Shown here: in pieces, positions 57,506 to 64,000 of the stretch
Layout of the letters: each line of letters opens with the position of its first letter
Numbering within the stretch: position 1 is the first letter of the stretch
NCBI GenBank assembly: GCA_025667525.1
Contig: CM046878.1
Span: 101,881,237-101,945,236 of the forward strand
Direction: 5' to 3'
DNA length: 64,000 nucleotides
Origin: Glebionis coronaria
Taxonomy: Eukaryota > Streptophyta > Magnoliopsida > Asterales > Asteraceae
Program-made: the position numbers and the translations under genes
The notes under the pieces: generated by a model
Told to the model about the DNA's origin: nothing
Database searches by the model: none
Seen by the model: the letters and a program-made list of their open reading frames with translations, nothing else

Positions 57506-60500
57506 TGATATGAGCTTAAACTCATATCCTTTTATCAACAAATAACCCTAAAACATGAAGCAAAATACCAATTTATTTGGCAAAAACAGTGTTATGTGGT
57601 ATGTTTGTGTTTGTGTGCACTTGTGTAGGTAAAAAGATACATTTTCAAGCAAACAAGGAAAAATCAAGCTCAAATGGATGAAAAAGACAAATAAGGATCA
57701 AAAGTGACAAGACTTTGAAGTACAAGGACCTATCTTGACAAGTTATCAAAGTTGAAGGACTAATAGTGCAAATATTGTGAAAGTCAAGATCATAAGTCAA
57801 ACTTGGTCAACTATCAAGTCAACTCAGTCAAGGGATTATTTTGTTCAAGAATCAAAGTTGAAGGACCAAATATGTCAAAGGAATGAAGCTACAAGCTCAA
57901 ATTTACATTCTGCCAAGTTAAGGGGCTAATTCTGCCAAGATTGGAAAGTTACTTAAGTTTGATCCATGTGACAAGTATTTCAACCAATGGGAGGAGAGAA
58001 ACAAGTCACACGGATTGCCATTTCATCACATTTAATGTCCACTACCGCCGCCATAAATAAATAATCAAATCTGCACAGTTGGATCCGTGTGACATGTTTT
58101 CAATCAATCAGAATTTGACACGTGGCATCTTCAAGAAGGAAAATTTTTCCCAGAATCGCATTTGAGATAGAAGCCATTTCATGGAAAGATTTAAACACCA
58201 AAGTTGATCAATTTGAAGAGACGAACATAATGGTTCAACTCAATTAACATTTCATCCATCCAATCAAGAAAACCCAAATCCTTGTTCATACTTGCAAATG
58301 CCCTTTTGCAGAATTTTACACGTGGCAAGCTGGGATTGGTTCTGACACGTCACCAACCCCAACAAACTCTTCTTTCATGTCTATAAATAGCTGGATTGGA
58401 CTTCATTTGTACTTGTAGCTTAAATTTGTAAAAACACCTAGTTCTACTTTTCCTTTCCTTTTTCCCTCAATTTTACCCTAGCTACTCAAGAGTCTGACAA
58501 ACTCTTGAGTTAGTTAGTTAGTTACTAGCTTCTAACAAACCTTGTAACCGTTTTTCCATTAATGAATTTTGAATTCAAGCTTTCCCGCCAAAACTGTTCT
58601 TATCATTCCAGTTCTATTCTTGCTGCATTTGGATACTATTGTTGTTGTTAAGTGTTTGTTATGATCATTGATGGATCATAACTAACATTGAAGGAGTTAG
58701 ATTGCTGTTTGATCAGAATTCAGTCATTTCCATAGTTTTTGAAGATGTTCAAGCAGAATGATGATTTCTAGTTGATTAGTTTGCTGATTCTTGTTGTTTG
58801 ATTGATTCCTAGTGATAAGGTGGTGGTTATCACTAGGCTAAGAGAGCTCAGCGCTCCTCTTCTTCTCAAAGGAATTCTACAATAGGTTTTAAAGTCCTTG
58901 ATTTTTGTTCTACTCAACAGTTAACTGCATGCTTTCTTTTCCTAGTATAATCTGATGGCTGCATGATAAAGTTGTTTTTAGTTGCTATTTGATTGAACTT
59001 TGAGTGTTTGTAGCTTGATTACTGCTTACTTGTGTTCTGATTTGGATAATTTTTAGTCTACTGCATTTGTTGAGTCATTTTTAGCCTTGTAGCTTAATTG
59101 GAGTTCTAGCTTTGATGATTGTTTGATTTTAGCTTTTAAGACTTTCATTTTAATCACTAAGTCTAGATTGTTATTACATTTGATTCAGAGTTAACTAGAT
59201 CTTAATAAGCCTTTGTAAAAGTTTGTAAAAATCAGTAAAGGAGTGTTTGGGAATAGCTTAAAAATAGTTTTCAAGCATTGAGATTTGGATTTTTAGAGTT
59301 CATTTACAGTCATTAAGTGATAATAAGTTGTTTCAAGTCTTTTACAAGTCAATAACAAGGTCAAACAGGCAAATGGCACTTAAATAGTTTGGGTTAGTTT
59401 TCATTCAGCTTTGGTTTTAAGAACTTGCCATATTCAATTGATCAGTTCTCATTCATTACTTGATGAAATTTCACCAAATTTGTTCTCAGTCTTAGCTTAC
59501 ATCATAAAGAATCAGAGTCTAGAAGGATTTTATACAGTTTACAATAAGCACTTAGTTATAAGCCAAAATCAGATATGGAGACTTAACTCAAGTTTCTGTA
59601 ACTTGTGAACTGAAAATTTGTATCTCAATATTCTCTTCATAAACTTAGCAATTTTTCTTCACAAATCCATTAAAGTAGTTGAGTTACATGATTTTTGAGA
59701 TTTTTAGCTTTTTGAAAAAAGCTGGTCAACGCTTGGTCAACATAAGCTCAATTTTAGCTTAATTCAGTTTTAGAGCTTATTTCTAGATGAAAAACGTTCT
59801 GGTTTGATTTCCCATTCTTTAAATCAGTTGCTTAATCAGTTTTAATAGAAAAATCAAGTTGTGACTGATTAGATTTAGCTATAGCTTAATTTGTGCTTAT
59901 TGATAAGCACTCATTTGCTTATTTCTCATTTTTAGCAAATTTCCTTGGACACACATAGCTTAATTGAGATTTCAAGAGTTTTGCAAGTTGTTTCATCAAA
60001 TTTGATTGAGTATTAAGCTCAAACGAGCTTATTTTCTATCTTGTCCCGTTTTTGGTTAAAAAGTTTCCAAAATTGCACTTTGGTCCTTATTGTTCTAAAC
60101 AGTTTGAAAATTTGGCTAATCTTCCATGTTTTTAGGGTTTGCATTATTTTAGTCCCTGGATTTTGGAAGTTGTTAAAATTCAGTTAGCATTTTGTTAGTT
60201 TGTTGCATTTTTGGCAAGTTTGTTATAGTTGTTGCATTTTTGATCCTTATAGTTTACTGTTTTGCACTTTTAGTCCCTATAATTGTTAGAGTTTACATTT
60301 CAAGCATTTATTTTTCATAGAATTTACAATTTCAGTCCCTTTAGTTTCATATTTTGCATTTTAATTTCTACTTGAATAAAAACGTGGTATTTGCAATTTG
60401 TTTTACATATATGTAGGTAATATTTTTCCGTTTTGCAAGCATTTGATTGAATTAGCAAATAGATTAACCAAGCAAGCTTAAAAACCAAGAACAATTAAAA

Positions 60501-60563
60501 ACCCGATATTGGTTGGACTTTCTATTAGCAAGAACTGAGAAAAAACGAACTGCATTATACTCA
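57506..60563 (+). repeat. 5' LTR of element C (3058 bp)
   Basis: Starts TGATATGAGC and ends TATACTCA. TATA box TATAAATAGC near 58381. Its first bases form a perfect 8-bp hairpin. T-rich with repeated GCTTATT and 'TTAGTCCCT' like words in the second half. The 65-codon frame at 59411 has no support. Confidence 0.83.
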
Positions 60564-60571
60564 ATTTCAAA

Positions 60572-60586
60572 TGGCGCCGCTGCCGG
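60572..60586 (+). promoter_or_regulatory. Primer binding site, tRNA-Asp type (C)
   Basis: TGGCGCCGCTGCCGG, eight bases after the LTR end, as in A and B. Confidence 0.75.
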
Positions 60587-61096
60587 TTCTTTGACTACAC
60601 GAGAGACTATCGATTGACGGTTTTCATTGGCTTTTGGGATCCGTTCACTTTGTGAACGTTATTTTTACGTATCATAAATCAAAAACAAATAAAAAATCAA
60701 AAATATAAAAATATATAAAAACTAAAAATTAACAAAACAATTCTTTTCCTAAAGAATTGACCAAAAAAATTAAAAAATCCAAAAAGCAATCTTTTTTTCC
60801 TAAGAGATTGCACCCAAAAATATATATTATTGGATTCTCTCGGTTTTTATGTACATATAGTATTTTCTCTTAAAAAACTCATAAATACAAAAATATTTTC
60901 CATATATTATTATAAGTAAATACGTATACGTATAAGAACAACCAATCTACATATCTTCCATAAGTATTGCCGAGGCAATACACCGTGTTGAGGGGCGTTC
61001 CGGTCCTTGACACGTATATCGATCAAACAAAATAAAACAAGAATAGATAAATACTCTCAATAAGCAACAATTCGAAGAATACGAACATTTAAGTGA
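60587..61096 (+). other. Leader of element C up to the deletion joint
   Basis: Matches the B leader (TTTTGGGATCCGTTCACT and GTGAACGTTATTTTT). Contains a perfect hairpin GTATTGCC/GGCAATAC at 60963-60980. No gag follows; the sequence passes into the end of RNase H. Confidence 0.6.
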
Positions 61097-62311
61097 ATAG
61101 AAAGGCGATGTGCTATAAAATATTACTTTTGGGATGATCCATATATTTTTAGGCAATGTGCGGACCAAATCATTAGACGGTGTGTAGATGGGCCCGAGGC
61201 ATTTAAGATCTTAGAGGCATGTCATAAAGGACCTACGGGTGGTCATTTTGGGCCCAACTACACGGCCAAGAAAGTCTTTGATTCGGGTTATTATTGGCCT
61301 TCCATTTACAAAGATGCCCAAGACATGGTGAAATTTTGTGATGAATGTCAAAGACAAGGAAAGATTACTCCACGTGATGAGATGCCACAAAATTTTATTC
61401 AAGAATGTGAGATTTTTGATGTATGGGGGATAGACTTTATGGGCCCTTTTCCATCTTCCAAGGGAAATAAGTACATACTCGTAGCGGTGGATTATGTTTC
61501 TAAGTGGGTAGAGGCCAAAGCCTTGCCTACTAATGATGCTCGAGTTGTAGTGAAATTCTTGAAACAACTCTTTGCTAGATTTGGAGTACCTCGGGCTATC
61601 ATAAGTGATCGTGGTACACACTTTTGTAATGATCAATTCACAAGGGTCATGAAGAAGTATGGTGTTAACCATAGACTTTCTACCGCGTATCACCCTCAAA
61701 CCAATGGTCAAACCGAGGTCACCAATCGTGGTTTAAAGAGAATCTTAGAACGTACGGTGGGAGAGCATAGAGCTTCTTGGTCGGATAAGCTCGATGATGC
61801 TTTGTGGGCGTTTAGGACGGCTTTTAAAACACCAATTGGTTGTACTCCTTATAGGATTGTCTATGGAAAATCGTGCCACCTCCCATTTGAGTTAGAACAT
61901 AAGGCATCTTGGGCTCTCAAGTGGGCTAACTTTGATTTAAACCAAGCCGGTTCACATAGGAAAGATCAAATCAATGAGATGGATGAGTTGAGAGCCAATG
62001 CCTATGAGAATTCTTTGCTTTACAAGGAAAAGACTAAGAAATTTCATGATGCTAAGATCAAGAATCGTGAGTTCAAAGTTGGAGAGCCGGTTCTCCTCTT
62101 TAACTCAAGATTGAAGCTTTTTGCGGGCAAGCTTAAGTCGAGATGGTCCGGTCCATTTACTATTGCTCAAGTGTTTCCATATGGAACTCTTGAGTTGTCC
62201 CAACCCGATGGTCCAAATTTTAAAGTGAATGGTCACCGTGTTAAACACTACTTTGGGGAGGACATTTCCGTTGAAATGGTCCAAGAGGTCCCCATTTTCC
62301 CCATGAATTAA
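61097..62311 (+). CDS. int: Integrase fragment of element C, intact core
   Basis: Open from about 61097, without its own start codon, to TAA after PIFPMN. First comes an RNase H-integrase linker ([17 protein letters not shown]), then the HHCC zinc domain ([19 protein letters not shown]), then the core with all three acidic residues: [20 protein letters not shown] and [16 protein letters not shown]. The C-terminal part has the usual RVKHYFGED end. An ATG at 61325 lies inside the zinc domain and would lose part of it. Integrase joins element DNA to the host genome. The core looks undamaged, so deletion of the front part may be recent. Confidence 0.9.
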   Translation: MERRCAIKYYFWDDPYIFRQCADQIIRRCVDGPEAFKILEACHKGPTGGHFGPNYTAKKVFDSGYYWPSIYKDAQDMVKFCDECQRQGKITPRDEMPQNFIQECEIFDVWGIDFMGPFPSSKGNKYILVAVDYVSKWVEAKALPTNDARVVVKFLKQLFARFGVPRAIISDRGTHFCNDQFTRVMKKYGVNHRLSTAYHPQTNGQTEVTNRGLKRILERTVGEHRASWSDKLDDALWAFRTAFKTPIGCTPYRIVYGKSCHLPFELEHKASWALKWANFDLNQAGSHRKDQINEMDELRANAYENSLLYKEKTKKFHDAKIKNREFKVGEPVLLFNSRLKLFAGKLKSRWSGPFTIAQVFPYGTLELSQPDGPNFKVNGHRVKHYFGEDISVEMVQEVPIFPMN

Positions 62312-62654
62312 TTCATTGAGGGACGAGTCGAGCTAGAGACTCATTAACTCAAGCATCGTATAACTAGGTTTAGAGTGTTGTAGGTTAGAAATAAAGGCAT
62401 AGACTTGGAGATAAGTGTAGGGGAGACCTTCTTTTGTCTTCATGATTGTTTGTAGGGTTGCTCACTCATCTCATGCTTTGGAGCTTATGGAGGAGGCCCT
62501 TGTATCCGGTTCACTTTGTTACTTTAGTGAATTTTCATTGACACCTTGTGCTTAAACATGATTTCACTAATAGTTGTCCTTACCTTAACTTGGGTTAAGC
62601 AAAGTCTATTCATTGTCATAAGTGTAGGGGAAGTTTTTACACTTCCATGCTCTT
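62312..62654 (+). other. 3' untranslated region after integrase
   Basis: Starts with GGGACGAGTCGAGCT, the motif also seen after the A' and B frames. No gene. Confidence 0.5.
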
Positions 62655-62693
62655 AAACATTGAGGACAATGTTTAGCTTAAGTGTAGGGGGGT
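62655..62693 (+). promoter_or_regulatory. Conserved hairpin and polypurine tract of C
   Basis: AAACATTG, loop AGGA, CAATGTTT (62655-62674), then AAGTGTAGGGGGGT (62680-62693). Same order as in A' at 1145-1100. Confidence 0.65.
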
Positions 62694-64000
62694 CTTCTAT
62701 CGAAGTGACCTTACCTAGAACTTGTCATTGTCTTGCATGATAACATGGAAAAATTGAATTTTCAACATTTTTCAAATTTTTGATCTACTTTGGCCACCAA
62801 AAATATGCATACATAATTTTTGCATCAATCATTTTTTCAATTGCATTGTATATATCTTTTCTTTATGTTTCATCAAAAATATATAAAAAGGAAAAAATAT
62901 AATAAAACATGGTTTTAACAAATTTAGACTTCTTTGACATATTAGGCCCGCCATGGATATTCTGACTCAACCCGAGTTTGCTTATCTTGGCACTCTCTAG
63001 CTAGTATCCTTAACCATGTAGTCCTTCATTGGTCTATTAGGCTAAGCATCCACCAATTTCATTATTTGAAATTTTAAATTTGTGGAGAATGGGAAATGAT
63101 AGAGTTGAAGCAAGTGTAAAAGGGCTAGATAGACTTCATGGCAATTACTTGTGGCTAAACCCTTCTCTTCTTTATCTCTACTTTCTTCGCATGTATATAA
63201 TTGTTAATAAATAATCAAGTACGGTTTTAATTGGTTTGTAATCTCTTATGTATTTTTGGCTAATCATTTATGGTTGATATGAGTACGTCTTAAGATTCTA
63301 AGTTAGCACGTTTTATGTGTACTAGACTTATGTCATGCTCCATACTTAGCGGGTGTTTTTCTTTTTCTTCTTTTCAAATTTCTTTGTGAGGAATAAAGAA
63401 AAATAAGAGCGGCTTATGAAAAAAAATGAGTGGCTAGAAGAAAAAAAAGAGAAAAGAAAAAGAAAGAAAAAGAAAAAAATAATACAAGACTCCCAAGAGG
63501 GGCAGTGTGGTGTTAATTATAGTGACTATTGAGTTCCAATATTACCTTGACGGGTTGCGGGGATTCAATAGATTGCTCCAATCCAATATTACCTTGACGG
63601 GTTGCGGGGTTGAAGATACAAAGTCTCAAAAAGATGGCGGATGTAAATTATTGCGTGAGTTTTATTTTCCTTTCCTTAGCGAGTGTGTAGCTACTTATGA
63701 AAGCATGACATGAGGATTTTACACATAAGGCGAATGACTTATTACTCTTGAAACGGACTTGTATTAATTGTGAGCGGTTTTTCAAGTAATGGATGAGAAG
63801 ATTACTTAGGATTAAAACCGTGCTTCCTTATTTTTGGATTTTGCACTTCTTATACTTCACACTTGAAATAAATGACAAATTTGCCTTCAAGCAATTTGCT
63901 CAAATAATAACCGGTTCCACATTTAATTGTCATGAATAAGTTGAAGCACTTTTTACTTGTGAATGCAATGATCCCATTTTTAAGCTTGGTATGGGGAAAG
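62694..64000 (+). other. 3' region of element C, no gene
   Basis: AT-rich, with an A/G-rich run near 63410-63480 and a 27-nt direct repeat (63536-63562, 63583-63609, core TTACCTTGACGGGTTGCGG). Should lead to the 3' LTR outside the window. Confidence 0.5.

Larger units (their letters stand above)
57506..64000 (+). mobile_element. Athila/Tat-type element C, internally deleted, runs out of window
   Basis: LTR 57506-60563, tRNA-Asp primer site, a short leader, then an integrase without preceding gag, protease or RT, a hairpin plus purine tract, and a long 3' region. Inserted in gag of element A with left flank AATAC (57501-57505). The leader joins the extreme end of RNase H near 61097, so several kb were lost in one deletion. 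Confidence 0.85.

Overview
The window looks like plant DNA, most likely from a eudicot of the daisy family (Asteraceae). That placement is an inference: the downstream open frame of the copia element and the acidic 'NPLFD' frame near 50.5 kb resemble repeat proteins I associate with Asteraceae genomes. I see no host protein-coding gene, rRNA gene or functional tRNA gene. Almost all of the sequence is LTR retrotransposon, arranged as nested insertions, and every coding frame examined is broken, truncated or shared with a defective family.

Left block (1-10.9 kb). A minus-strand Ty3/gypsy element of the Athila/Tat type (A') has a 3.77-kb LTR, a tRNA-Asp-type primer site and a gag-protease frame, but no reverse transcriptase or integrase. 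It landed in an older Tat-like remnant (9481-10920) that carries a run of 38-bp hairpin repeats. Then come gene-free AT-rich DNA and a solo LTR (13030-15980) with a perfect CTTAA duplication.

Middle block (17.8-37.3 kb). A single Ty1/copia element with both LTRs spans 19.5 kb. The piece TATA box-R-U5-primer site-gag is present three times in tandem. The two internal junctions each carry a short inverted copy of gag sequence, the mark of a fold-back template switch. Behind pol lies a long extra ORF (Sirevirus-like layout). It is interrupted by about five hairpin-bearing repeats and by a complete 2.6-kb non-autonomous element (31771-34407, target duplication CAGGT).

Right block (38.6-64 kb). 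A Tekay/Del-type chromovirus (D) is hit in its RT by a solo LTR and in its integrase by element B. B is hit by element A (plus-strand sister of A'), and A is hit in gag by element C, which keeps only an integrase. The matching right halves lie beyond the window. D's gag is divided by three 75-76-nt GT-AG intervals whose removal joins recognisable gag segments, possibly with a fourth intron in the leader. B, C and the solo LTR begin with a terminal hairpin whose paired bases covary, and A and A' begin with a looser one. The points I would follow first are the gag introns, the LTR-terminal hairpins, the triplicated R-U5-gag unit and the palindrome cluster in the D LTR.
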